64,000 bases of DNA from Amycolatopsis sp. NBC_01480 (GTDB lineage: Bacteria; Actinomycetota; Actinomycetes; Mycobacteriales; Pseudonocardiaceae). Position 1 is the first letter of the stretch. Each line of letters starts with the position of its first letter. Positions 1-7,750 of this stretch are shown here, one piece after another. Made by a program: the position numbers and the translations under genes. The DNA is taken from assembly GCF_036227205.1 (NCBI RefSeq), contig NZ_CP109442.1, positions 7,874,001 to 7,938,000 on the forward strand, in the 5' to 3' direction. The notes under the pieces are model-generated. The model did no database searches and was not told the origin of the DNA. It worked only from the letters and a program-made list of their open reading frames with translations.

Positions 1-61
1 ACACGCAGGTGAAGCGCAGAGAACGGGCAGGTGCCTGGCGCGCCACAGCATGATTGCGGGT

Positions 62-87
62 TGAGGTTCCCCCCGGGATCCGGACAC
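62..87. repeat. Left inverted repeat of the IS3 element
   Basis: It begins TGAGGTTCCCC and ends CCGGACAC. It matches the complement of 1301-1326 at both ends (12 bases outside, 8 inside) with a mismatched middle of about six bases. Confidence 0.85.
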
Positions 88-94
88 CGGGGTT

Positions 95-979
95 TTATGC
101 CGCGAGGGCGATAGGTTGACGATAGCTGATGCGGGTTTCGTGGGGTGTTCGGTATCCGAGTGTCGAATGTAGACGGTCGTGGTTGTAGTAGCTGAGGTAG
201 GCGAACACTGCCCGGCGGGCGTCGTCGCGGGTGGCCCAGACCTGGGTCCCGATCTCGGTTTTGAGGGTCGCGAAGAACGACTCGGCGACGGCGTTGTCGT
301 AGCACGACCCGACCCGCCCCATCGACGGCCGCATACCCGCCGCCGTGAGTGCGGCGCGGAAGGTCGAGGAGGTGTACTGGGAACCACGATCGGAGTGGAA
401 GATCGCATCAGCACTGGTCAGACCACGTCCCACGGCGAGATCGACCGCATCGCATACCAACTCGGCACGCATGTGCTCAGCCATCGCGTGACCGGCCGCT
501 TCCCGGGTATGCAGGTCCAGCACGGTCGCCAGATACAACCATCCTTCCTGGGTGGGCAGGTAGGTGATGTCGCCGACGAACCGCTCGCCGGGAGCGTCGG
601 CGGTGAAGTCCCGGCTGATCAGGTCTGGTGCCGGTGCGGCGGTCGTGTCCTGCTTGGTCAGGGACCGGCGGCGCCGGCGGGTCAGCCCGACGATCCGGCG
701 CTGGCGCATGATCCGTTCAACGCGTTTGTGGTTGACCACCCGGCCCCGGCGGCGCAGTTCGACGGTGACCCGCGGGCAGCCGTAGCGCCCACGGTGCTCG
801 GTGTGGACCTCGGCGATCTCGGTGGCCAGTTCCTCCTCGGTCGCGGCGTGCGCGGCCCTGACAGGGGCGGCTGCGATCCATTCGTAGAACCCGGGGCGGC
901 GGACACCCAGGACCCGGCACAGCAGTGCGACAGCGAAGCTGGCGCGGTGTTCGGAGATGAACCGGTAGCTGCAGGTCAA
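95..979 (-). CDS. IS3-family transposase OrfB (DDE integrase core)
   Basis: Catalytic subunit of the IS3 transposase, 294 residues. An N-terminal HTH_21-like segment (about 20-110) is followed by the rve integrase core. The DDE acidic residues are visible in the contexts GDITY, HSDRGSQY and ESFF, the last followed by a conserved Lys two residues further on (TLKTE). The start ATG overlaps the stop of OrfA in ATGA, so it may be made by coupling or as a frameshifted OrfAB fusion, as is usual in this family. The frame is intact, so the copy is probably active. Confidence 0.93.
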   Translation of the reverse strand: MTCSYRFISEHRASFAVALLCRVLGVRRPGFYEWIAAAPVRAAHAATEEELATEIAEVHTEHRGRYGCPRVTVELRRRGRVVNHKRVERIMRQRRIVGLTRRRRRSLTKQDTTAAPAPDLISRDFTADAPGERFVGDITYLPTQEGWLYLATVLDLHTREAAGHAMAEHMRAELVCDAVDLAVGRGLTSADAIFHSDRGSQYTSSTFRAALTAAGMRPSMGRVGSCYDNAVAESFFATLKTEIGTQVWATRDDARRAVFAYLSYYNHDRLHSTLGYRTPHETRISYRQPIALAA

Positions 980-1263
980 CGACCCATCTCCTTCGCGAAA
1001 TAGGCGGCCGCTTTCCGCAGAATCTCCTTCTCCACCTCCAGTTCCGCCACCCGCTTACGCAGTGTCCGCAGCTCGTCCTGATCGGCGCCCGACACAGCGG
1101 ACGGTTGCCCGGCCTGCTTCTCGGCGGTCTTGACCCAGTTGCGCAGGGTCTCGTGGTTCACGCCCAGGTCGCGGGCGACCTGGCGCAGCGGACGATCAGA
1201 GTTGCGGACCAACTCGACTGCGTCCTTGCGGAACTGCTCGGGATACTTCGACGGACGTGGCAC
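976..1263 (-). CDS. IS3-family transposase OrfA (HTH_Tnp_1)
   Basis: DNA-binding partner of OrfB, 95 residues. Residues 1-50 are a helix-turn-helix of the HTH_Tnp_1 type (YPEQFRKDAVELVR, then LGVNHETLRNWV). Residues 60-90 form a Leu/Glu-rich heptad segment typical of the OrfA leucine zipper that mediates multimerisation. It lies just inside the right inverted repeat, which normally carries the element's promoter. Confidence 0.92.
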   Translation of the reverse strand: MPRPSKYPEQFRKDAVELVRNSDRPLRQVARDLGVNHETLRNWVKTAEKQAGQPSAVSGADQDELRTLRKRVAELEVEKEILRKAAAYFAKEMGR

Positions 1264-1300
1264 CAGGACATCCTTCCCCAGACCACTGTCTGGGCTCAGA

Positions 1301-1326
1301 GTGTCCGGCCCGAAGGGGGAACCTCA
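1301..1326. repeat. Right inverted repeat of the IS3 element
   Basis: It begins GTGTCCGG and ends GGGGAACCTCA, complementary to the left end at 62-87. It is followed directly by the GGT target duplication copy at 1327-1329. Confidence 0.85.
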
Positions 1327-1329
1327 GGT

Positions 1330-1950
1330 GTCGGCGACGAAGACGCTCACGCGCGCGCCTCCTCGTTCGGAGCCGGACGCGCCTTGGGCGTCAGGTCTGT
1401 GTGGAGTCGTGGGAGCGCGTGGCTCCGTGCTGCTGGGCCTGGCGGCGAGCCGACCGCCACCGAAACGGCCAGAAGCTCGGAACCAGATAACGCCGAGAAC
1501 CACCGCGCAACTCGACCCGGTCGCCGATGCCGATGAGCTCCCCGCAACCGCACCTCCACCGCCGAGCGCGTGGTCGACGCCTTCAACATCAACCGGCATC
1601 GCGAACACGCCGCCCTTGGAGCCGTCGCTAACGATGCCGACAGAAACCGAGCCCGGCATAGCCCCTCGAACACCCCACCTGCTGCCATCCCGGCTGCCAT
1701 CGCCTCATCGGTAACAGCGTGATCACAGGGCATGTAGGCAGCTGTCACCCATGTCAGATGGGCTCGCTGCGCCGACGGTTCGACAGTCGCAAGCCCCGTT
1801 GTCGTCGTCATCGTTAGAGCGTCGATCAGGTACCGCATTCCGCAGAGGGCATTCTGGGGGGCATCGGCCGGCATCCCCGGGGCAATCTGAGCTCCATTTG
1901 CACTGGTCACCGGGGTACACTCAGCGACGTACGCCAGCGAGGGGAACAGA
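1330..1950. other. 621-bp stretch without a convincing gene
   Basis: Open frames exist on both strands but none has a family signature. One short plus-strand stretch at about 1545-1720 reads like protein (VVDAFNINRHREHAAL) but has no start and a stop just upstream, so it may be a decayed remnant. The promoter of the regulator at 1951 must lie here; I could not assign its boxes. Confidence 0.4.
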
Positions 1951-3267
1951 GTGGCCACACCGAACGCGAGTTTGCGCGCGAAGCGTGAAGCAACACCTTC
2001 GCGCGCCAAATCCGGCGAATCCATGACCCGTTCCGAGCTTGCTGACGCGGTGAACGCGTACCTCTGGGAGACGAGACGTCGGCGTTACAGCCTGGACTCT
2101 GACGCCATCAAACGATACGAGGGCGGCAAGGTCGGCTGGCCCAACGAGGCATACCGTGAGGCACTGCGGTCGGTGCTGGACGTTAGGACAGACGCGGAAT
2201 TGGGTTTCCGGCCAACGCCGCGGGGCAGCAACAGTGCCAGCAGCGCGCTTGCACTGCCCGCTGCAACCCCAGACTTGTGCGGTCAGCCGGATCTTGGAGT
2301 CAGTCCGACCGAGTTTCTCGCACGCACGTCGGTGGAGACACCGATTCCTCGGCAGATCGGCTGGACTGACGTCGAACATGTCCGCGCGACTACCCGCGCA
2401 GTGGCGACGTCGGAGAACCTCTTTGGCGGTGGCCTGTCCTGCGAGGCTGCTATCGCTCAATTACGCTGGGCCGTCCGATTGATCGAGGCGCGGGCTGATA
2501 ATGATGTACGTATGGCAATGTTTGAGGCGGTAGGAAATCTTAGTGGTGTCGTGGCATATTCTGCCTTCGATATTGCTAACTACGGGGCGGCCGACCGTTG
2601 TTTCAAATTCGCGCTGTGGTGTTCCGATCAAGCGGGCTCTTGGACGCTGCGTGCAAACACTCTGGCGGAAATGTCGCGAAAGTCTGCATATATCGGCAAT
2701 CTCGGCGATGCGCTCACGCAGATCGAGTTCGCGCAAGTTCGCTCGGATCGAGTATCGCGGACCGCTTGTGCCATGCTGTGGGCGATTCGAGCGCGACTGC
2801 TAGTCCTGACTGATAGGTTGGGCGAGGCGGTTGCCGATGTGGGCCGGGCGGACGCATATTTTGCTGACCGTGACGCTGCGGCTGACCCGCCGTGGCTGTG
2901 CTACTACGACGAAGCTGAACATCTAGGAAGTACGGGAAAGGCCTTGATTCCGATTGCTCGAAAAAGAAGCAATATTGAATTGGCCGCACCTCGGTTGGAA
3001 ACGGCAATTCGATTGCAAGGCTCGAACTATCCGAGATCGCGTACGTTTTCCCGAACTAGGCTCGCGGCGCTGATGATGTCCGTGGGTGACCCGCGCGAAG
3101 CAGCCTCCATCGGACAGCAGGCGGTCGCCGATGCCGCTCCACTACGGTCTCGACGGATTATGAAGGAATTGGCCAGCCTCGCGATGGTGGCCGAGCGCTA
3201 CGCTCGGATCGGAGACGTTGCTGAGTTGCGGCACGACATCACCTCCCTGACGCTAGCTGAGAGCTGA
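1951..3267 (+). CDS. XRE-like regulator with TPR-type C-terminal region
   Basis: A 438-residue protein of the actinomycete type with an N-terminal DNA-binding domain (about 1-85, with SELADAVNAYLW and DAIKRYEGGKVGWP) and a long helical, TPR-like sensor region (about 160-430). The GTG start is preceded by GAGGGG at a good distance. The stretch from roughly 2460 to 3060 is visibly richer in A and T than the rest of the window, with codons such as ATA, AAT and TTA, suggesting a different origin. It ends 13 bp before the phosphotransferase gene, so the two probably form one transcript. Target and ligand are unknown. Confidence 0.8.
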   Translation: MATPNASLRAKREATPSRAKSGESMTRSELADAVNAYLWETRRRRYSLDSDAIKRYEGGKVGWPNEAYREALRSVLDVRTDAELGFRPTPRGSNSASSALALPAATPDLCGQPDLGVSPTEFLARTSVETPIPRQIGWTDVEHVRATTRAVATSENLFGGGLSCEAAIAQLRWAVRLIEARADNDVRMAMFEAVGNLSGVVAYSAFDIANYGAADRCFKFALWCSDQAGSWTLRANTLAEMSRKSAYIGNLGDALTQIEFAQVRSDRVSRTACAMLWAIRARLLVLTDRLGEAVADVGRADAYFADRDAAADPPWLCYYDEAEHLGSTGKALIPIARKRSNIELAAPRLETAIRLQGSNYPRSRTFSRTRLAALMMSVGDPREAASIGQQAVADAAPLRSRRIMKELASLAMVAERYARIGDVAELRHDITSLTLAES

Positions 3268-3280
3268 GACGATCGTCGGC

Positions 3281-4168
3281 GTGACAACGAACCTAACGAC
3301 CGCGGACGGCGTGCTCTCGACTGCCGCTCGGATCGCTGGCCTTGATAGCAGAGGGGCCGAATTGATCCGCGACGGCTCCAACGTGATGTACCGGCTTGCC
3401 GGCGACGTGGTTGCACGTATCGGTCGACCGGGTTCGGAGGTCGCCGCCCACCGCGAGGTGCTGGTGTCCGAGTGGCTCACCAGCGCTGGACTGCCAGTCG
3501 TGCAAGCGTTGGCTGATGTGCAGCAGCCTGTCGTGGTGAGTGGCCGGCCGGTCACCTGGTGGGCATTGCTGCCGGCGCACCGGCCGGCTACACCCGCCGA
3601 GCTCGGCTCGGTCTTGCGTTCCTTCCATGCACTGTCGACGCCGGAGATTTCGGGACTTCCCACTCATGACCCATTCGCCAACCTTGATCAGCGCATCACC
3701 GAGGCATCCGAAATCGACCACGACGACCGCACCTGGCTCCGGCGCCACCTCACTCAACTGCGATTGCGCTATCGACAGCTCGGGCTCGATGGGCCACGGA
3801 AAATTATCCACGGCGACGCGTGGCAGGGCAACGTGGCTGTGCCCGACTCCGGCCCGCCGATCTTGCTTGACCTGGAGATGGTCTCCATCGGCCATATTGA
3901 ATGGGACTTAATCCAAATAGCAGTTGACTACACTGACTTCGCTCGACTGGAAGTCGGGGAGTATCGTTCGTTCGTGTCCGAATACGGCGGTTACGACCTG
4001 ACTTCCGTATCCGGCTACCGCACGTTCGCAGACATACAAGAGCTTCGCTGGGTCTGTTTCGCGCTTAGCAAGGCTGGCGTCCGCCGCGATGCCGCCACCC
4101 AAGTACGGCACCGAATTGCGTGTATACGCGGCGACCTGCCTCGCCCGTGGACTTGGGATGCGATTTAG
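3281..4168 (+). CDS. Aminoglycoside/choline kinase-fold phosphotransferase (APH family)
   Basis: A 295-residue kinase-like enzyme. The catalytic loop IIHGDAWQGN (about 183-192) carries the Asp base and Asn metal ligand, and LLDLEMVSIG supplies the metal-binding motif that is usually D-x-D/E. The N-terminal segment (GSNVMYRLAGDVVARI) is the nucleotide-binding lobe. The family phosphorylates hydroxyls on aminoglycosides, macrolides or small metabolites. Many actinomycete members next to XRE-TPR regulators have no known substrate, so resistance should not be assumed. The GTG start is 13 bp after the regulator. Confidence 0.82.
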   Translation: MTTNLTTADGVLSTAARIAGLDSRGAELIRDGSNVMYRLAGDVVARIGRPGSEVAAHREVLVSEWLTSAGLPVVQALADVQQPVVVSGRPVTWWALLPAHRPATPAELGSVLRSFHALSTPEISGLPTHDPFANLDQRITEASEIDHDDRTWLRRHLTQLRLRYRQLGLDGPRKIIHGDAWQGNVAVPDSGPPILLDLEMVSIGHIEWDLIQIAVDYTDFARLEVGEYRSFVSEYGGYDLTSVSGYRTFADIQELRWVCFALSKAGVRRDAATQVRHRIACIRGDLPRPWTWDAI

Positions 4169-4653
4169 ACTGAGTCATGGAGTTCTTTGAATGCGCGGTC
4201 GGAACGCGACGCGCTGAAGACCTCGGTGGATCTGGCATTGCCGGACGAGGATGAAATGACACGCTTCTGTTCTGCCTAAAGTAATCTGCGGGATTGCGCC
4301 GCGATTCGATCCAAGGAGGTGCGTACTCAGTCGTCGACCATCTCCGGGTCACTGTCGGCCTTCATCGGCGGCATCGTGATCGACAACTCGTTGGTCGAGT
4401 ACGCGCACTCTGCCTCGGGCGGATGAGTCAGGGCTTCTCGTCAAGCTGGCGAGCCGGCACTTCTCGCTCCGTTCGGCCGGACAGGTAGGGCTTGGCGGTG
4501 TCTGCTCGGTCTGTGAGCCGTTGCGTACTACGTCCCGGCCAGTGGTGAACGTTCGGCTGTTCAGGGTCATGTCGCTCTTTTGCTGCGGCAGGTGAATGTC
4601 CGAGCCGAGCCTCCTTGCCTGTTGCGATCGCTTCGTCTGCCGTGCTCTTGTGA
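4169..4653. other. 485-bp intergenic stretch
   Basis: It separates the convergent phosphotransferase (plus) and regulator (minus). No domain-bearing frame was found. A short minus-strand reading at about 4340-4430 ends in MPPMKADSDPEMVDD, with stops close upstream; it could be a tiny gene or a remnant, but I see no ribosome binding site. No clear terminator hairpin was identified. Confidence 0.4.
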
Positions 4654-5907
4654 TCAGCTGGTCGGGGCGAGCTGGCCGCGGAGGCGCTGCAGCGCGGTTC
4701 GGCCGGTGTGGGCGACGGCAGCGAGGCCGCCGCGGTTGGCGGCGCGGATCGCGCGTTGGAGTTGGTGGGGTAGTCGTCGTTGTTCGGCGATGGTGATGGC
4801 GGCCAGGAGGGATTCCTGGGCTCCGTCCTTGTCTCGGCTGGCGGTGAGGATTTCGCCGGTGGTGACGCGTTCAATGACTTGCCATTGTGGGGCGGCGGGC
4901 TCGCCGGCGCTATCGGTGGTCAGCACGTGTAGCGCCTGGGTGGGTTGGCCGAGGGCCAGCAGGCCGCGGGCGTGGATTTCGCGCAGGGTAAAGGGGTTGA
5001 CCAGCATTCCGTGTTCTGCGCCGGTGTCCAGTAGGCGGCGGCACTGGTTGATCGCCGTGATGAATTGGTCGGGTAGCCCGGCTTCGCTGGCGGCGCGCGC
5101 TGCCAACGCCAGCGCGGAGCCTTGGCCGGTGGGGTCGGTCGAGATGGCCAGGGCGTGGTCGAGGCGTGTGACTGCGGCCGTGAGGCGGCCGGCTTTGCGG
5201 AGTTCGTTGCCGTGCATCCGCAGGGCGTGCGCGAGGAACGGCTGGTCGTTGGTGTGCCGGGCGAGGATGAGGGCTTTGCCGGTCCAGGCCGCGGCTGCGG
5301 ACAGGCGTTCTTCCGGTAGCACGGTGCCCAGGGACACGCCGAGGGCGAGTCGGGCGGCGGCGAGTAGGAGGAGGGTGTCGCGTTCCAGGCGGCCTTCGGC
5401 GGCGCGGGCTTCCAGCCGGGCGACGAGGGGCCACAGCTCGTTGACTGCTTCGACGGCCCGGCCGGATTGGCGGGCGATCTCGGCGAGGCGGATCACGGAG
5501 TCGCCGAACTGTACCAGCGCGGCGAAGTCGGCGTCGTCGGGTTCGGTGACGCCGAGAAAGTGTGAGGGCAGGCCTAGCGCTCGGGCGATGTGCCGGCGGA
5601 CCGCGACGTCGCCGGGGTCGCGGCGGCGGGTTTCGATCATCGCGATGTAGCTCTTGTCGTAGTCCAGGATCGCGGCGAGGGCTTCCTGGGACAGGTCGTT
5701 GGCGTGGCGGTAGGCGCGCATGATCGTGGGCAAGTCGCGAGTGGACAGTGCCTTGCCAGCGGCGGGGTTGGACCACATCCACACCGCGGGCGCCAGCCGG
5801 GCCGGCGGCGCGGGCAGCGCTGCGGTATTGGCCTGGCAGGTGGGGCACACCGGAGTCGGTGCGAAGCGGCCGAGGGGCGTTCCACAGCGTGTGCACCCGG
5901 TGGCCAT
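4654..5907 (-). CDS. XRE-family regulator with N-terminal zinc ribbon and TPR-like region
   Basis: A 417-residue regulator. The N-terminus has two Cys pairs (CTRCG and CPTCQ, residues 5-22) that suggest a zinc ribbon. An XRE helix-turn-helix follows at about 58-115 (IMRAYRHANDLSQEALA, then DKSYIAMIETRRR). The remainder (about 125-410) is helical repeat sequence. Such proteins commonly sit beside small biosynthetic or NUDIX genes in actinomycetes. It starts 9 bp after the NUDIX gene ends, so the two are probably co-transcribed. A role in controlling the nearby lanthipeptide genes is possible but not shown. Confidence 0.85.
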   Translation of the reverse strand: MATGCTRCGTPLGRFAPTPVCPTCQANTAALPAPPARLAPAVWMWSNPAAGKALSTRDLPTIMRAYRHANDLSQEALAAILDYDKSYIAMIETRRRDPGDVAVRRHIARALGLPSHFLGVTEPDDADFAALVQFGDSVIRLAEIARQSGRAVEAVNELWPLVARLEARAAEGRLERDTLLLLAAARLALGVSLGTVLPEERLSAAAAWTGKALILARHTNDQPFLAHALRMHGNELRKAGRLTAAVTRLDHALAISTDPTGQGSALALAARAASEAGLPDQFITAINQCRRLLDTGAEHGMLVNPFTLREIHARGLLALGQPTQALHVLTTDSAGEPAAPQWQVIERVTTGEILTASRDKDGAQESLLAAITIAEQRRLPHQLQRAIRAANRGGLAAVAHTGRTALQRLRGQLAPTS

Positions 5908-5916
5908 CGCGTTCGC

Positions 5917-6333
5917 CTATCGGGTGGTGTGGAGGGTGCGGAGCCGGTCGAACCAGGTGGCGATGGAGCGCTTGTAGCCCTCAGGCATCGGCAGTGCGGC
6001 GATCTCGTGTTCGGCGAACTCGGCGATGCGGTTGTGCTCGTGGCTGATGACCGGTTCGGCGGTCGAGCTGCTTGTGCAGCCGTAGGTCACGATGAACACG
6101 TCCTTGTCCGCGACGGTGATGTGGTACATCCAGGAGTCCAGGATCTCGGCGACCGTCACCGGCAGGCCGGTTTCCTCGGCGATCTCGCGGGCCACGGTCT
6201 GTTCCGGGGTCTCGTTGTCCTCGATCCGGCCGCCGGGCAGCTCCCACTCCTCGCGTTCGTTGCGCACCAGCAGGACCCGGCCGTCGCGGACCAGCACGCC
6301 CTTGATCGACACCGGGTACGCGGGCTTCGCCAT
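5917..6333 (-). CDS. NUDIX hydrolase
   Basis: A 138-residue protein that should cleave a nucleoside diphosphate linked to another group. The full NUDIX box is present at about residues 33-55 (GGRIEDNETPEQ, then AREIAEETG), with the Glu pair that binds Mg2+. The start chosen is MAKPAYP at 6333; the frame stays open further upstream but the extra sequence has no family support. It is the first gene of a two-gene unit with the regulator and faces away from the oxygenase gene at 6501. The substrate cannot be told from sequence. Confidence 0.9.
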   Translation of the reverse strand: MAKPAYPVSIKGVLVRDGRVLLVRNEREEWELPGGRIEDNETPEQTVAREIAEETGLPVTVAEILDSWMYHITVADKDVFIVTYGCTSSSTAEPVISHEHNRIAEFAEHEIAALPMPEGYKRSIATWFDRLRTLHTTR

Positions 6334-6500
6334 GGTCGAACCCTCCGCCGAGGCTGGGGAATGCTGTCGCCGCACGGTAGCAGTCCGTGCCGCGGCGGCC
6401 CGGCCGTGCGAGGTTGACAATCCGTCAGTGGACAGCGACCGCGTGCACCGGGTGTGCTCACAGGACCGAACGGGTCCGTGATGAACAGGAGGGCAGCGGA

Positions 6501-7271
6501 ATGCTCGACAGTGCCGGCACCGCAGACGTTCTGGCCGCGTGCCGGCTCGACGTGGCGGCCTCTGATGACGTCGGTGAGCTGGCCGCGTGCCTTGCCGCCC
6601 ACGGCGTGGCGCGCTTCGACGGGGTGCCCGACGAGCGGACGCTGCTGGAGCTGGCCGGCCGGCTCGGCGCGGTCGTGGCGCACCGCGACAGCGGTCAGGA
6701 CGGGATGACCGTGATCAGCAACCGGGCTGCCGGCGCGGCGGGTCCCGTCCGGGCAGGGTTCACCGACCGTCCGCTGCTGCCCCACACCGACGGCTCCGAC
6801 CGGCACCGTCCTCCTCATCTGATGATGCTGGTGTGCGAGCGGCCCGGGCGCGGCGGGCAGTGTGTGGTGGTCGACGGCCAGGCGGTACACGCCGACCTCG
6901 CGGCCACCGCGCCGGACGCGCTGGCCGACCTGTCAGCCCCGCGCAGCGCCTACTTCGGCGGCGCCGCGGGATTGGTCGGGCAGGTGTTCGAGCCATACCC
7001 GGACGGCCACATCAGCCTGAGGCTGCGGCTGGACAAGCTGGCCCGGTTCTCCCCGCGCGCCCAGCGCGCACTGCCGGTCCTGCGCGCGGCCATCGATCGG
7101 CACCTGGTGACATTTCCGCTCGACGCGGGTGCCGGGTATGTGGTGAACAACCGGCGATGGCTGCACGGCCGCCGGTCGTTCACCGGCGACCGCGTGATGT
7201 GCCGAGTACACGTCGAACCCCGGCCCGGCTGGCGCATCCCCGCCGGATTCCCGGCGCGCACCGCCGCCTAG
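6501..7271 (+). CDS. TauD/TfdA-like Fe(II)/2-oxoglutarate dioxygenase
   Basis: A 256-residue oxygenase-like protein. The iron-binding facial triad is visible: HTD in LLPHTDGS (about 95) and the distal His in WLHGRRSF (about 221), followed by the Arg that usually binds 2-oxoglutarate (RVMCRVHV). The ATG at 6501 has GGAGGGC upstream. It precedes the lanthipeptide precursor by 230 bp but is cut off from it by a strong hairpin terminator at 7275-7314, so it is transcribed separately or partly. It could hydroxylate the peptide or an amino acid; that is inference from position only. Confidence 0.8.
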   Translation: MLDSAGTADVLAACRLDVAASDDVGELAACLAAHGVARFDGVPDERTLLELAGRLGAVVAHRDSGQDGMTVISNRAAGAAGPVRAGFTDRPLLPHTDGSDRHRPPHLMMLVCERPGRGGQCVVVDGQAVHADLAATAPDALADLSAPRSAYFGGAAGLVGQVFEPYPDGHISLRLRLDKLARFSPRAQRALPVLRAAIDRHLVTFPLDAGAGYVVNNRRWLHGRRSFTGDRVMCRVHVEPRPGWRIPAGFPARTAA

Positions 7272-7274
7272 ACC

Positions 7275-7314
7275 GTGGTGTCCCTGCCGTGACCCCGACC
7301 GGCAGGGACACCAC
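7275..7314 (+). terminator. Strong hairpin terminator after the oxygenase gene
   Basis: Two perfectly complementary 15-base arms (7275-7289 GTGGTGTCCCTGCCG and 7300-7314) flank a 10-base loop, four bases after the stop codon. No long U tract follows, which is common for actinomycete terminators. Confidence 0.8.
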
Positions 7315-7500
7315 AACCAGCCCCGTTGAGGGGGCACCCGGCACGAGCCACGACCCAGTCCAGCAGCCGGGCCATGACTGCGGAGGCCAAGGGGGAGGCG
7401 GCACCGGCCGAGACCTCCTTGGGCAACGCGGACGCCGGCGACCACGTGGCGTGGCCCGGCGCAACGAAGAAACACCATCGCTACCAGCAGGAGGATCGCT

Positions 7501-7650
7501 ATGAAGACCAGCACGAAGGAACTGATCGCGGAGTACGGCACCGTCGATCTCGCCCTGGACGTCCGCATCGTCACCGCCGGGCCTCCCGCGGCAGCGCTTC
7601 TGGGCAGCACCGACGACGGCTGTGACACCAAGAAAGACGGCGACTGCTGA
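7501..7650 (+). CDS. lanA: FxLD-type class I lanthipeptide precursor
   Basis: A 49-residue peptide just upstream of LanB. An excellent GGAGG lies 6-7 bases before the ATG. The leader ends with the family's conserved block, here LALDVRIVTAGP (residues 17-28), with Leu instead of the usual Phe of the FxLD motif. A hydrophobic AAALLG follows, then a core of about 14 residues, STDDGCDTKKDGDC. The core has three Ser/Thr (36, 37, 43) and two Cys (41, 49), enough for two (methyl)lanthionine rings, and five Asp including two Asp-Gly pairs (39-40, 46-47) suited to succinimide formation by the cluster's methyltransferase. The leader cleavage site and ring pattern are inferred. Identification rests on LanB/LanC/methyltransferase context plus the motif. 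Confidence 0.88.
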   Translation: MKTSTKELIAEYGTVDLALDVRIVTAGPPAAALLGSTDDGCDTKKDGDC

Positions 7651-7661
7651 TGTGATCGCCG

Positions 7662-7699
7662 GGGGTGTCCGCGGCACGAGTTCGTGCTAAGGGCACCCC
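7662..7699 (+). terminator. Two-tier hairpin between precursor and LanB (attenuator-like)
   Basis: The outer arms GGGGTG (7662-7667) and CACCCC (7694-7699) enclose a second stem, GCACGA/TCGTGC. It starts 12 bases after the precursor stop. Hairpins here in lantibiotic operons commonly let most transcripts stop after the precursor so that it is made in excess over its enzymes. Confidence 0.7.
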
Positions 7700-7750
7700 T
7701 TCGGCGCATAGGTCTCATCACGACGGACAGGGCTGGCGGGAGGAACGACA

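Larger units (their letters stand above)
62..1326 (-). mobile_element. IS3-family insertion sequence, apparently complete
   Basis: A compact element of about 1.27 kb carries two overlapping transposase frames (976-1263 and 95-979, both minus strand) between imperfect inverted repeats. The outer ends are TG (62) and CA (1326), as usual for IS3 elements. The three bases on each side, 59-61 and 1327-1329, are both GGT, a 3-bp target duplication of the size IS3 elements make. Intact frames plus an intact duplication suggest recent insertion. I cannot name the individual IS. Confidence 0.9.

Noticed and set aside
7374..7625. A plus-strand frame starting MTAEAKGE overlapping the lanthipeptide precursor, considered as a second precursor
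   Set aside because: No Cys in the presumed core, no ribosome site, and it reads out of frame through the supported precursor gene.
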